A stretch of 64,000 nt of DNA from Spirogloea muscicola (GCA_009602725.1 WELB01000256.1:55213-119212), one strand, 5' to 3'. Shown: positions 24,823-37,705, counted from the first letter of the stretch. The notes: generated by a model not told the origin, from the sequence alone. Translations and numbers: made by a program.

Positions 24823-26100
24823 ATGCGCTTCGCCACGCTGGGCGGCCAGGACGCGCCCGACTGGCTCCTCGCCTGCCTCGTCGACCTCTCGCGCCTGGTC
24901 GCCGCCGTGAAGCCCCTGCCGCTTGGGCCCCTCTGCCATCCTCCCGCTCGCGAGTTGTCGTGCTGTCTGCTCGTCACAGCTTCTCGTCCTAACCTCTGGC
25001 TCTGCCGTGCGCTCCTGCAGTCGCCAGCCCACTTTGCGGAGCTCGTGCAGCCGGCCCTGCATGGCCTGCTTGGCCAGCCCCTGGCGGTGAGGGCCCGGCG
25101 TCTCCTTGGCAGGGCCCCTCCTTGCTGCTCGTGCACTCTGCACTGGCGCACCCAACTGGTGACAGATGTGGCGGGCTACTCAAGGGGACGCACATCACCC
25201 CAGCTTGTGAGACTGTGGGGCCCCGGCCCGATGCATGTGCAGGATGGCCAGCTCACCAGGCTGGCCGATGAGACTGCTCTCGGTGAGGGCTTGTCGCTTC
25301 AGGGCTCATGATTAGGGGTCCAGGTCCACCCAGCCATGGCTGTACACTTCATTGTGTGAGCGTCCGTGCCCAGGCATCTTGCTGCAGACTGCTGTAGCCT
25401 GGCTGCTACTGGCTGGCATTTGCGCTCAGAACATCGGTTGCCTTGATCCAGGAGCAAACAGAGTCAAGGCTGGGCTAGCGGCACTGCACCACCTCCTCAA
25501 TTCTGCAGCCAAGTACCAGGTGGACACAAAGACGCTGTCGTGCGAGTTGCAGCAGCTGGGCCTGCCTGAAGGTAGAGAGCGTGCGCCTGAAGCTCTTCTT
25601 CGTCATAAGAAGCTCTCGTCCACTTTGCCCAATGTGCCTGAACTGCAGTCCCTTGTGTGTTTGCTGTCCTGACAGAGCACGGCGAGGCCGTGTGTGATGT
25701 GTTTGCAAGTCAAAGGGAGGCCCTGCAAGTGCATTTGAGAAAAACCTCTCTGCAGCGTCAGTGCTCAAATTCCCTGCCCCTCAACGCTGCAGCAGCCAAC
25801 CTTGATTACGGGCGCCAAAATGGAGAGGTTGAACCACCAGTGATATGACTGGGCCAGGTTGGCCTTTCGCAAGGCAGTGTTTGACATCAATTCAAGGTGT
25901 TGGGGCCAGTGCCTCCACTTCGCGTAGTTGCCTGGCAGGTGGAGCAGACTACAGGAAACGAGGCCTCCAATGCAGCCTCCATTGCACTCTGCCTTCAGCC
26001 AGCTCCCAAGGACAGCTCACCTCTGCACTTCTTCACCTCGCCAGCTCAGCTCCGCAGCTTACTTGATGGTGCACACTACACCCTTCCTCATAGACCTTGA
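24823..26100 (+). CDS. COMMD4: COMM-domain protein 4
   Basis: Subunit of the Commander (COMMD/CCDC22/CCDC93) complex that works with Retriever in endosomal recycling. Exons: 24823-24897, 25021-25086, 25243-25282, 25452-25571, 25676-25756, 25910-26100; 190 residues against 199 in human. It starts MRFATLGGQDAPDWLLA (human MRFRFCGDLDCPDWVLA), then LLNSAAKYQVD, LSCELQQLGLPEEHGEAVC and LQVHLRKTSLQ, then the COMM domain beginning PPLRVVAWQVEQT. The final residues are weak: the family usually ends in a Leu-rich helix, and here the open frame stops at 26100 after a short unrelated tail. A different last exon is possible. It is head to head with LEO1. Confidence 0.88.
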
Positions 26101-27466
26101 TTTGAAAGCATGCAACTTGCCGTAGGTAGGAGTTGTAGGCTTGCTGAAGGTGGTGTAAGTAGCCTGCTTTTACATGGCTACTTCTTATTTACAATATACA
26201 ATTGCACGGAAGTCATGTGTAGGTAGTCTGATGGCTCTTTTCTACCAACAGATTACTGTCCTGCATAATTATGCCAGGGTGCTCCTTGTTACCCTGCCTC
26301 AATGCACATGCAATGCATGTGTGCATGTACTAAGTACACCTATTGGGCCTAGTTGGCCTGACAGTTCTGCCTTTACTTCGTGCTCTCGGCAATTCGAGCA
26401 GAATTGAGATCTGCTAGAGGGATACTCAAGCAAGCCAGCTTACATCACAACTCATGAGGTCAACATCGAGTAGCGATGCCATGAGTGGACATCGGTCTCC
26501 ACTCCAGTCAGCGTGACATATGCAGCGAACCCAACCAATGTAAGCAGCCAATTCAGAGTAACAGCTAATCGTCAAGATGCTTGTTGGTACCTCATCTATT
26601 ATATGAGCACTAGACTAATTTCTATCAGAATAGTGGACTGAACAACAATTTGACCGAGAATGAATGAAAGAATTGATGGGCTCAATGTGCAGCGGCTCAA
26701 CACCTCATAGTATGGTGCATTGCATCTGTGGCCTTGTCATCGGCCACCCACAACAGCCTGCAGTAGTATTTGCTTAGGAGAGAGTCAGCAAGTGACCATC
26801 GTCGTTTGCATGTGTCCATGTTGCAGAGAAAGGCAGGTCAGACGTGTGCCCTACGGTCAGGTTTGAAGCAGGATGGCTAGAGGAGCAGAGGAGCAGATCA
26901 TAACATACAGTGTGACAATATTTAAGGAATGCAAGACCTTAGATGACTGAGTGGAAGGACTGAAAGCCACTAGATCCTTGAAGACCTCTCATCTATACTA
27001 GGTCACCAAGTGCCACCCTCAACACGTGTGCCACGTACAAGCTCATGTAAAAGAGTTGCTACAACGAGACTCCATAAGACCAGCCTCGTATTTCAGTGCT
27101 TACTGCTGTGCAGCTTCTCTTGAGAAGCCAGAAGTTGTCAAGTCTCAGTGCAAGTCATGCTGTGAGTCCTCCTCACATGCTCTGCCCATCATCTGTCACA
27201 AGAGGTTAGAGAGATTTGCAAAGGCATGTAAGTATATTAATCCACGATGTTCACAACGCTGTCACTGCTTCACTTCTCCACGATTTGAAGTATGATAGAG
27301 GATCTATATCAAGAGCATATCGTCGGTCTTGCCAAGATTGACAAACTGAGGCACTGGCAAGTCCACAACAATCTGGGCAACAGTGCAAGGGTGATATGGA
27401 TAGGTGACTATACATATTCCGGTAGCAGGTAGTCATTGTACTAGTGAACTGATGTGTTGCCAAGGG
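26101..27466. other. Convergent spacer, nothing recognised
   Basis: This lies between the 3' ends of COMMD4 (+) and the CRAL-TRIO gene (-). It is AT-richer than the flanking genes, and no frame in it reads as a known family, no repeat arm of the foldback family was seen, and no RNA gene was recognised. Confidence 0.5.
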
Positions 27467-29419
27467 TCATGTGATAATCAAGTGGCGAGGCCAGGGACGC
27501 CGCATCATTGCAGCTGAAAGCCCTCTCTGTAGAAAGAAGAGCAATTGCACAATGTCAGCTGCAGCAGGCATCGAGGGGAGCATGTCAACAGAAGGTGGGG
27601 TTGCCAATAGCAGGCTGCACTTATCAATGTTTGCAACTTTTATCCAGAGTTTGGCAATACCCAGCCTCCTCCTCAGCGGTGCTGGATTGTCTTGCTGGTG
27701 CTCAGACTGTGATGGGGCTGCACTTGGGGCCTCCTCACACGGAGTGAGATCCGCGCACAAGTGACATTTGCACCTGCCTCCAAGGGTAGCGGGCACATTG
27801 TCCAACCCGCCCATGGCCCCTTCTAGTACTTTTCCTTGCTCTGAGCTTGATAGCAGCTGTACCTTATCTCGTGTCACTGCTGGCAGGATCTGCACCATTC
27901 AAAAGTCAGGTGAGACCCTGCATATCTTCTTTGCACTTGGCAAGCCCAAGGGACTGCCAAAGCTCACCTGCAGGATTGCATTGGCCACGAAGCGCAAGAA
28001 GGGATGTACGCCCAGTGCATAAAGAGCAAAGAGTCTTGAAGGGTAGTTGCGCTGCAGCACCAGTGCACTGTCCTTGATCAAAGCCAAGGGCAAGGAGAGC
28101 AACTGCACTCCAGTGCAATCCACAACTACCACCACCTTCCCTGAGCCCTGGCCGTGCACCCGGAGGATGCCTGCTTCCATCTGTGACACTGGAGAGCGTG
28201 GAAAAGTGCAGTATCAGTGAAGTCTCTCTTGATGCCTCGAACATGCATATAGTGTTTGCATGGGGCAAATCTTACCAATGGCCTGCACAAAGACAGGGTG
28301 CTGCTCTGGTAGGATGGTGTTGACGGCGAGCCCAAAGCGCAAGCAGAGAAAGGGTCTCCCCACAGAGTCCGTGGCATGCCAAAATGCCAGCTGGCTCCAA
28401 GTCTGCTGCAACTCGTCTTCAGACAGAAAGCGGAAAGCCATCCGCCACTCGATGTGCTGCTTCAGGCGCAGCGCGCAGGTCTTGACGTCCCCCTTCGTGG
28501 AGCTGAGGAAGCGCCTGAGGTCATCATCGTCCAACCTGACGAGCACACCAAAGATGTCAGTGGAAGACGTTGTGCATACGAAGGGTCGTGGGCAGGGACA
28601 AAGAACGCCAGAACTTTGACAATGACGACCGCCACAACTAGAGGCGAAGCCAGGTGGATAGTGTACCTAGATGGGATGGTTGTGCCCAGTGCTTCCAACT
28701 CCACCTTGACCTGCGCGAGGAGCTGCAGCTGCTCTTCTGGCTCTACTGTTGACACTCTGCAGAGCCAAGGCTGCACTGAGGCTTCAGAGTCGATGACCAG
28801 GTCGCCCATGATCCTTGTGCTTTCCCCCCAGGACAGGGGCAAGGAAGGGCCTTGACCACGGCACTGAACGAGGTGAAGCAAGCCACACAGAACAAGGAGG
28901 GTGAGAGCAGGTGACCTGCTCTCGCTGCCGCGACGCTCTTCTGCGGGGTCAGAAGACGCCAGCTTCTCTGCAGGAGGCTCGAAGCTTCGCTGGCCAGCCC
29001 CGCTGAGCCTGTCCCCGGCCTCCATGATCAGCGTGGCGATGGACATCGCCAGCAGCGGCTGCACGAACGCCTGCCGATCGCGGAGTGCCACGCCCGCCTT
29101 AAGTCAAGCGAGGCCCTGTTGCGCGATCCCAGGGCGCAGGAACGTCGGAAGCAGAGAGCCCGCAAGTGCTAGGTGCGGCACGGCGTGGGCCAGCCGAGCC
29201 CCTTGCTCGTCTGCGGCACTGCCGTCGCACCTGAAGCGGGTGGCAGAGCTGGCGGAGCGGCGTGACACCGCGCAGGGCGCCGAGGAAGGGGAGGTGGAGG
29301 AGGAGGAGGCCCTGCGTGGCCAGCCACAGCGGCGGCGCCAGGCGGCGGCGGGCGGCGGCCAGCGCGGCGGCCTTGCCGACGAAGAGCGCGGCGGCGNGTG
29401 GCGCCGCCGCGGCGGCCAT
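27467..29419 (-). CDS. Sec14-like CRAL-TRIO protein with hydrophobic N-terminus
   Basis: CRAL-TRIO (Sec14) proteins bind and exchange phosphoinositides or other lipids. Exons in transcript order: 29419-29231, 29097-28667, 28535-28276, 28173-27968, 27889-27467; phases agree and give 502 residues. Residues about 32-50, 72-90 and 126-141 are hydrophobic (for example LLLLHLPFLGAL and LTLLVLCGLLHLV), so a membrane-anchored N-terminus is likely. The CRAL-TRIO N-terminal helices (LDDDDLRRFLSSTKGD..., HIEWRM) follow at about residue 207. The lipid-binding fold shows KVVVVVDCTG, NYPSRLFALYALG, and LSSSEQGKVLEGAMGGLD...PATLGGRC, equivalent to the usual LP.E.GG end. The roughly 100-residue tail after it is not recognised. 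An unresolved base (29397) lies in the first exon. It is head to head with the RH41-type helicase. Confidence 0.82.
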
Positions 29420-29685
29420 GGATGGGGGGGGTCTCGCTTCGCCTGCTGGCCTCGTGGGCCGGCGCGCCGGGTAAGGTGGATAAGGTGGCGCCGCCGGCTG
29501 GGGCGGCCGGCCTGCGATCCGCGCATGGCCGGATCTGGCGCACCCCCGTTGCCTCGCTCCGCGGATGGCCGGATCCCTCTGTACCTGCACCGCTCCGCGC
29601 ATGTGCGGATCGAGGCGGGGCGGGCTCCCCCAGCTACAGAAACCTCCTCGCGCCCAGAACCCTAGCACTCAGTCGCCCGCCAGCC
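29420..29685. promoter_or_regulatory. Bidirectional promoter with three copies of a GGATC-ended motif
   Basis: 266 bp separate two divergent start codons. Three related copies of CCGCGNATGNNCGGATC lie at about 29518-29535, 29559-29575 and 29598-29614, spaced about 40 bp apart. The first is part of a longer near-palindrome opening with GATCCGCG. A CCCTAG telomere-like fragment is near 29660. Binding by a dimeric regulator is an inference from symmetry and spacing only. Confidence 0.45.
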
Positions 29686-32600
29686 ATGTTCCTGCCGCGC
29701 GCCGTGGCCGCCAGGCCTGGCGCCGCCGCAGGCGCCGCCGCGCCGGCCAGGTCGGAGCTCCGTCTGGTCGCTAGATACTGCTTGCCCGCCACCGTCGGCT
29801 CGGACGGGGCTCTCCACTGGCCAGTTGGCTTAGGGAATGCCCTGACGTTGCTCTCGCACCGCTCTGGCGTCGCAGGAGTCCGACGGCGGCTCGTGCAGCC
29901 TCCGACAGGCGGGCTGCCACCCTCCCACTCGAGGGCGCGGCTGACGGCGGGCCTGTTACGGTGCAGCCAGCTGGTCAGGTTTCCCCCTCTCTCGTTGCTA
30001 ACTTGACAGTACGGCTCTGTGTGAACATCTATGTGGCCTGGAATTGAGGATGCGATCCTTGGGTCGTAGCATGTTACATCTTGAACCTAAATTGCACACC
30101 AAATCTGTATGTACTGATTGCTGCTTTTCCTCAACTGTGTGGCTTGCGACAGCCTCCATGCAAATGCCAAATTCGGGCATAGACGAAGCTGATGAGCCGC
30201 CCGTGAAGGCGAGGAGCTTTCAGCAGAGGGCAGCCTCGGCCGGGGAGCCCGTGTGTCTTATCTGCGGGCGCTATGGCGAGTATGTGTGCGATGCCACAGA
30301 CGACGACGTGTGCAGCCTTGAGTGCAAGGCTGTCGCCCTCGAGCGCGCGGGACTGCCTGCTACCCAGGTGCAGAAGTTGACCACTTCAGCTTCTGATAAG
30401 CTGATCATACTGGTCGTCTCGGGTCTCATGGCACAGTCAGGGTTGCGTCTCATCGTCTGGAACCCTCCTTTGACTTTGGTGCCTGAGCTGAGCCGCTGTC
30501 ATGGCCTGCAGGTGGGCGCAGCTGTTGCCGCGGCATCTGCTCCTTCAGTCTCGCGGAAAACAAGCTCCTGCTCGAGGTAGGAGAGTGCTCTGCTGCCGTT
30601 TTTGCCACTCAAGCTTGGCAATGACTACAGTTGTCCTCATTCTACGTGTGCTTTATGCTTGTGATGCAGGGTGGGCTTCAGCGAGCAGGAAGCCAGCTCC
30701 CTGCGCAAGGAGTTGCACATCCGTGTGCGAGGAAAAAGGCAACCACCGCCTCTTATTCTTGCATTCTCCGACCTGAGGTCAGTACATAGAGAAGCTGGAC
30801 AACTTCAGCCCTGTGTGACTTCTACTTTAGCACATCTGCCCTGGCTTTGTCAAGGAGTGTCTCAGTGTTGTGGAAAAATGGGGGCCCATCTCTCTGGAAC
30901 ACTCAAGCGGTGGATCAATGGCACTTGGACAGACTGCCGCTCAGGCTGCTGAAGAATCTGGAGAATGCTGGGTACTTGACGCCGACCCCAATTCAGGTGA
31001 CAGCTTCGCAAGCATACACCCTGGCTTGGCGTGAGCCACGTTGACAACAATCACCTCCTTGCTCTGACATGGCTTGTGGCAGAGCATGTGCAGATGCAGG
31101 TCGTACCTGCCGTCATTGACGGGCATGACATCCTGGCCATGGCCCAGACAGGATCTGGCAAGACCGCGGCTTTTGTTGTCCCCCTCATAGCAAAGATATG
31201 CTCCAGACAGGAGCTGCAGGAGCCAGCAGGGGTTCTTGCTGAGAGTTGCATAGCTCTCGTGCTGGGACCTACAAGGTCGGTCGTTAGTGCCTCTCTTCAG
31301 TGCCATCCACATGATTTTCCACACCTGGATTCTCACTAGTACCACTGAAGCTGTAATATATATGGTTCTTCTTCGATATCAATTCCTGGCAGGGAGCTGT
31401 GTGCTCAAATAGAGAAGGTAATTCAGACTTTGGCAGAGGGGCTTCCGCTGCGTACAGCCCTCATTGTTGGTGGCAACCCCTTTCCTCAGCAACTTCATCG
31501 GCTGCAGCAGAAGCCTAAGGTACAGATTGTCTGATTTCTCAATCACTCCTTGCTATAATTGATACCTTGTGTCACTTTGCTTATGAATGGGGCAACCTTG
31601 TCAAGCATCAGCTGCTTTGAGCCAGAGTTCCATGGGCATCGTTATGGCACTTGGGGGGGTTGTAATTGTATTTTTGGTGCACTCAGGTGATAATTGCGAC
31701 CCCTGGGAGGTTGTTGGAGGTCCTTCTGAAGCAGAATATGTCTCTGAGCAATGTTGTTATCCTTGTCATTGACGAGGTCGATACAATGCTTCAGGTCTGA
31801 TGCGGATTTTATCACCCGCTTCTTCTTCTACAGCCTATGCTTGTTGCCTCTCGGCCAGGACAACAAGCCTGACCAGCCTATAGTCATTGCCTTGGCCAGG
31901 ACAACAAGTCTGACAAGTGCTGAGCTGATGCTAGAAAGTTTTGCTGGTTGTGCAGCTGGGCTTCAAAGAACAAGTCATGCAGCTTGTACAAGCTGTGCCA
32001 CAGCCACAGGTATTGATGCACTCTGTAAACAAGCATGTGGCTGGCATGGACTGGAAGAGACTTCCCGGTTTTAAAATCTCTGCTGTGCTCAGCAGCCTAT
32101 CTACTCACTGAGAAACTTGCTCTGGCAGACACTTCTGTTCTCTGCGACAATACCACAGAACATTCAAGACTTTGCCAAGATTATTATGAAAGGTCCAATG
32201 ATAGTGACGGTTGGCAAAGCATACTCAGTCACACCTGCAGTGCAACAGGTGACCAGCCTTCTCATTGTCATCGGTCCATCTGCATCAAGGGTATCTCTGT
32301 TTTACGGCTCAAGAGGTCTTACTTATGTGATCTTTGGAGCAGCACATCAATCTCATCCTGCACATGCTGAGACTGTTGGAGACTGCTGTAGACGGTCATC
32401 TGGGTGGAGAACAAGGACAAGCGGCAGAAGCTGTTCGACATCTTTGCAGATCCAAAGTATGCATCACTACTCTAGATGCCATTTAGTGCAGCTGTCTGGT
32501 AATTGTCATGTTATTGACCCGATTCAAAACCTACTGACAAAAATGGGCATGAGCCTAAGACGAGCATTTCTTGCATCCAGTACTAGCTATTCAATTACAC

Positions 32601-33312
32601 TGAACACTTCGCTGTGCTCCTGTGTCACAGGCATTTCCATCCACCGACGCTTGTGTTCGTGGAGTCTAGGCTTGGTGCTGAAATGCTTGCCAGCTCCATA
32701 AGGCAAGCTACTTTGGTGAAGGCAGGTATGTAACACTCAGGAAATATAGTCGCTGTCATCCTTACGTATTGCAAAGCTCAAGAGCTTGCTAAGCTCAACT
32801 ACTAATTCAAGATGTTATTCTTCTGCTACTGGTGCAGCATCTTTTCATGGCGAGAAAGACATGAGTGTGCGCAGGAGTATCCTGCATGACTTCATAAGTG
32901 GAGAGTTGCAAGTGTTGGTGGCAACAAGCGTCCTTGGGAGGGGCCTGCACCTTGGATGCCCAACTCAGGTCCACTTTATGGCACTGGAGCAGTAGCTATT
33001 GTGATACCAAGTGTTTGTTGTCCTGGTCATGGTGACAAGTTTGTCTGTGCTTCTGTGCAGGTTATTGTCTATGACATGCCTATGAGCATTGATGAGTACG
33101 TACACCTCATTGGGAGGGCAAGCCAAGTGGGAAAAGGTGGCTTGTCTATCGCCTTCGTCAACAATGACAGTCACCGTATCTTCCCAAAGCTTGCAGTATT
33201 GCTCAAAGAGGCTGGCATGACTCTCCCAAGACAGTTGCAGTGCTCCCCATTGCTCCTATCGTCCTTTGTGGCTACGGCTACCCAGCGAACCCTCAAGAGA
33301 AAGGCTGGCTAA
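29686..33312 (+). CDS. RH41: DEAD-box RNA helicase with HIT zinc finger (DDX59 / plant RH41 type)
   Basis: An RNA helicase of the family that joins a HIT zinc finger to a DEAD core. Exon 1 starts at ATG 29686 (its end is unresolved); an exon of about 30130-30367 carries the zinc finger (CLICGRYGEYVC, CSLECKAV). Then 30512-30576, 30670-30777, 30933-30996, 31094-31275, 31393-31519, 31687-31794, 31956-32009, 32129-32248, 32392-32456, 32631-32725, 32838-32968, 33061-33312. Helicase motifs in order: TPTPIQ (Q), AQTGSGKT (I), PTREL (Ia), VGG, TPGR (Ib), VIDEVD (II, with Val for Ala), SAT (III), VFVESR (IV), GRGLHL (V), LIGRASQVG (VI). The departures in motifs II and VI match plant RH41 (DEVD and GRASRMG as I recall), so they are lineage traits rather than decay. 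Confidence 0.9.
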
Positions 33313-35575
33313 GGAAGTTCATGTCACAAAGGCCAACTTTCAAGCATGTGGTCTCCCCCCAAAATCATCACGCAACAACTTCATTATTCATCTCAAAGTA
33401 TGTGTGAGTGAAATGACCTGCTTGACCTCTGAGTGCAAGATGTTGCACAGTTGCACATATCAAAAGGGTCCACTACAAAGTTAGCTCCTTATGAACCTAC
33501 ATGAGAGCTGGTTGAACATGATTCTGGCTTTTGTGCTCATCTGTGATTTACCTGATAGAATGAAACATCTGCTTGTTGATTTGTGCAGGTCACAAAGTCT
33601 TTACTTCATGGAGTATGAGGTTTGTCTGGTGCCAGTCTGGAGACAGGTGATTTGAAAAGATACTCCATTGGCTAAACAGTCAGGCCGGAGCAAAAGTCTT
33701 TAGCAGAAACGACCTTGCTTGAGGGAGGTCTATAAGCATGTGCAGCCAGCAAAGCTGCAATTGGGTAAGCACGACGCCTGGAACTGAAACTTCAAGGGTT
33801 TTTTGGCTCGTGACCGATCACACTGCCAGCCGATTGTCTTTACATGCACATGAGCAAAGGAGGCCGCGGCTTACAGTTCTTGCGACTGGTGTTCCACTCC
33901 TCCTATTGGGCCATTCTCTTTTCACTTTGAAAGGAGCTACCAAGCCTGCGATGCCCATCTGCAGAGACTGCCAGATCTCAATTTGATTTGTGCAGCAATG
34001 CCTGAGTAGCCCACTGAGTACCAATCTTGCGGCAGAAGGACAATGAGTAAGTAAGCCTGTCAAGCCCCGGAATGGCTGCATTGTGAGTAGTCATGCTGCA
34101 ACTAATATCCCTGAACATTGAATAGGTGTAGGCACTCATCTGGTGAGAGATCATTGGTAGATTGGTTCAGCAGTACACAAGATGAGCGTGCTTAAGAGGC
34201 ATAGTCAGATAGTTGCTAGATTCATAGTTGGCTGTGTCTCATTCAAAGCCATGCTCTCTTGGAAGAGCGACGTTCTATTTGTGTCACTAAGCAGGCATCT
34301 ATTGTTGAACCATGTTGTTGGCTGGACCTTATTTGTCATCCCTGAGTCCATTTATTGTGCAGATTCCAGCCCTGGCACGTGGTTCTGCCGGCGAGCCACA
34401 GCCGCAAGTCAAGTCTAGCCCTGGCGGGACTGCCACGTCAGCAGAGTGGCTCGCTGTGGCGCACGTAGCCATAGAAGCACATAGGCACCAGCACCGCCCC
34501 CATTTACACAGGTGCTGGGCAAAGTTATGCATCGAATCAGGGACATCGGTGTGCCCGAGGAAGGGAGTCGGCTGTGGGACAGGAAGCGAAGCCCATGCAG
34601 CCTACCGCCTGCGTCCTTGGAGGCCTCGCTTGTCCTGTGACTGTGGAGCTTTGGATGCTAGCAGCCAGTTTCTGCTTTCCAACTCTTCTGGACGTTGTCA
34701 ATCTTTTGGGCTGGCCCCTCCTTTGGACCTTGCCATTCTTTTGTGGGCTGGCCTTTTACAGCCCTCGCTCCCATTGACTTCCTATTGCTGACACGAAGTA
34801 TGGGACAGCTCTTCCAAGGGAAGGCAATAACACGGGAGTACTGAGAGGGCCCTGTTGTCCAGCCTGACGGCTCAGCGTAATGCAAGTTCACTTACCCTCT
34901 GCAAGCATACCCTCTGTAAGCACTCAGCTGGCTTTCACAGCCACAAATTCATAGCAGCGTTTTCCAGCCCGTAAATCTCCTTCAGGAAAGCTGCATGTCC
35001 TTCTTACAGCCTTCTTCTTACACACCTTTCTTGAGAAAATTGCCATACTAGGCTATGCACTACGCGCAGATGTCTTCCGGCCGAGATGGGCTTGCCAGCT
35101 GCATATCTGTCGTTCTTGGGCTGTCGTGTGTCGGCCTATGTGCGGCGTGCTCAGGCTCATACTTTGCACCAGAAAGCTGGGCGAGCTCTAGTTGGTGTCG
35201 GATGGGCTTGGGATCTGCCATGCGCTAGTCAGGCATCGGTCAGCGACCTCTATTGCTGCCCGTGGATAATGAGCGAGTCAATCTGCAGTGGGTAATGTCA
35301 GTATGTGTCATCAGATGTCATCTCATGCTTGCCTTTGTACTTGGCCACTGTGGCCTTCCAACTTCGTCATTCTCTGCTCGCCTTCCCCCAACCTTGGGGT
35401 TACTGGCAGCCTCTGTCCCACTGGAGCAGGCAGCCGAGCAGGTGCAGGCGACCTGCGCACGGCCCAGCCCGCAAGGCCAGTTAGTTAGCCGAGTGTCTGC
35501 GGAGAGAGCATTTCCGAAGTCACAGCACATAATCACACCAGCGAGTCTGGCCTTAGGCTGCATCAAGCGCCGGCC
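33313..35575. other. Intergenic stretch with a dispersed-repeat arm
   Basis: No gene was recognised. At about 34640-34810 there is a doubled forward repeat arm (two successive segments of the type GGGCTGGCC followed by GGACCTTG or CCATTC, and a CAGCCCTCGCTCCCATTG end). The last 200 bp become GC-rich and lead into the DUF4336 gene. Confidence 0.45.
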
Positions 35576-37705
35576 ATGGCGCCCGCGGCCGCCGCCGCCG
35601 CCGGCGCCGCCGTCAGAGGCGGCGGCCACGAGCCCGTGCGCCTCCTCTCCGCGCCGCATCCGACACCTTCGACGAGGCTAGCTGTGAGCCGTCGGGCGCA
35701 GCGGCAGCGTTTCGGCTCGTCCAGTAGCCGCAGGGCGGCGGCGCCGTGCCGCGCGCAGCAGGCCGGGAGCTCGTACCTCAACGTCACGGGCTTCCCCTTC
35801 CCGCTGTCGCCCTTCCTGGAGCGCCAGACGCTGCGCTACGAGGTCCGCAGCTCCCGCGGCTCTCACGAGCCCGCATTGCCCAGGCAGCCAGCTGCATAAC
35901 AAGCGGAGCAGTGGCAGCTCATACGCAGCTCGCGGAGTCTCTGTTAGTGCTGTGCTGCTTGCGGTACGCGAGTGCGATGGAGCCGGCCATGGCGAGTGAT
36001 TAACGGGCCTTACTCCGCCGATCTGTCACTGCAGCTGCAGCAGGGCGTCATGTGGGGCTTCGAGCAGGAGCAGGGCCTGGGGTTCAGCAGTGTCACCACC
36101 AACGTGCGCATGACCGTCGTGCGCCTCGCTTCCGGCGGGCTTTGGGTGCACGCGCCTATTGCCCCGACGCGCCAGTGCTTGCAGGTCAGCTCCACTCGCA
36201 CGCTTGCAGCCAGGTGGCTGCTGATCTTAAGACTGGCTGGTCACCCGCAAGCGCAAGCTTGATCTTGCCGACGAACATCACAGGCGGGCGCTGCAACTTT
36301 GGGCGGTGCTGTAGGGCAGCTGCTGTCGGAGCTGGGGGCAGATGTCGAGCACATTGTGCTGCCAACATTCGCGTACGAGCACAAGGTCTTTGTGGGGCCC
36401 TTCTCGCGAAAGTTCCCGAGGGCCGCAGTGTGGGTTGCGCCGTCCCAGTGGAGCTGGCCGCTCAACCTCCCTCCGGCATTCTTCGGCATCTTCCCAAGGG
36501 GCATCCTGAGGAGTAGTGGCGATTCGTCTGCCCCGCCTCCCCCTTGGGCTGACGAGATTGAGCAGAAGGTCTTCAAGTCGCCTGAAGTGGGTGCGTTCCC
36601 ACTGCCTCATCAAGATGTTGATCTGGCACCAGTGAGCCACCCCTTGATTGATATGAAGCTTATGCATGTTGAATTGAAGCATCTGTGGGCTGCACCAGGC
36701 ATCGGGCCGTATGTGGAAGTTGCATTCTTCCACAAGGCCACGAGGACACTGCTGGTGACGGATGCGGTGGTACTAGTTCCACCAGAGGCTCCCAAGGTCG
36801 TCAGGCCCCAGAACCTGCTGGCGGCTGCACAGAATGGCCTAGCAGTCCAGATCCTCTCCAAGGGCAAGGAGGTCTCCACTGTTCCAGTTCCTGACTCCCC
36901 TGTCGCTCGCAGGCGAGGTGTGCATTTACATCCGCTTCTCAGAGCATGGAAGCTGGACTTGGGCTTCTCATGTCTGCATCTAGCAGACACATATGACTGC
37001 CTTGAAGGTTGTTATGAGCACTTCGCAACCTCAACAGGCTGACTTCCACCATGGGGACACGTGCACTGCATCCTTCTTGTGCAGGCTGGCAACGCATGGT
37101 CCTTCAGATCCTTTTCTTCGGACCAGCCAACTTGCTGGAGCCTGAGGAAAGCTTTCGAAAGGTTTCTAACCGCCTGATTGTCTCTCCAGTGGTGAAGACC
37201 CTCGTCTTCAGCAAAGTGCCCGAACAGGTAGCCTCTGCCTCACCATCCTTCCTTATTGATCATTGACCTCTTGCCTGGCTTCACACAGGCGTCTCGCAAC
37301 CTCTCCTACCCTTCTTCATAGTAGGGCTGCTGCTGGAATCACTATCATCCTAACCACTGCAGCTGAGGTGTACACATGTTTGCCTGGCAGGCGAAGGCAT
37401 GGGTAGAGAGCATTGCGCAGGACTGGAATTTCAAGCGCATCATCCCTGCCCACTTTGCTGCACCCATCAATGCAACGCCGAGCGACTTCCGGGCTGCTTT
37501 TAGTTTCCTGGATGAGTTGCTGGTGGAGAACGCGAGCTTGCAGCCGAGCAGTCGCTGGTTGCTGCCCCTGACTTGGCTGTCCACTTGGCTTGCCAGGAGT
37601 AAATTTGCCGTTTCACCTGATGACATGAAGACACTTACAGCCCTCGACAACTTTCTTGTCAAAGTAGGGGCCGTACGAAAAACTACATCAAACCGATTGC
37701 GATGA
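35576..37705 (+). CDS. DUF4336 protein, probably plastid-targeted
   Basis: Exons: 35576-35842, 36035-36184, 36284-36590, 36699-36917, 37085-37227, 37391-37705; 466 residues. The first about 75 residues are rich in Ala, Arg, Ser and Pro with almost no acids, as in chloroplast transit peptides. The conserved body follows plant DUF4336 proteins closely: LERQTLRYE, FEQEQG, VNVRMTVV-like NVRMTVVRLASGGLWVHAP, HIVLPTFAYEHKVF, WVAPSQWSWPLNLPPAFFG, PWADEIEQKV, GPYVEVAFFHK, TLLVTDAVV, GWQRMVLQILFFGPANLLEP, VKTLVFSKVPEQ, RIIPAHFAAPINA. DUF4336 resembles a metallo-hydrolase fold; its function is not known. The intron 36591-36698 is 108 bp with no stop codon, so it could be read through; the spliced form SPEVGIGPYVEV fits the family. 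Confidence 0.9.

Noticed and set aside
26068-26125. Alternative last exon of COMMD4
   Set aside because: It would need an intron of about 25 bases, too short to be spliced.
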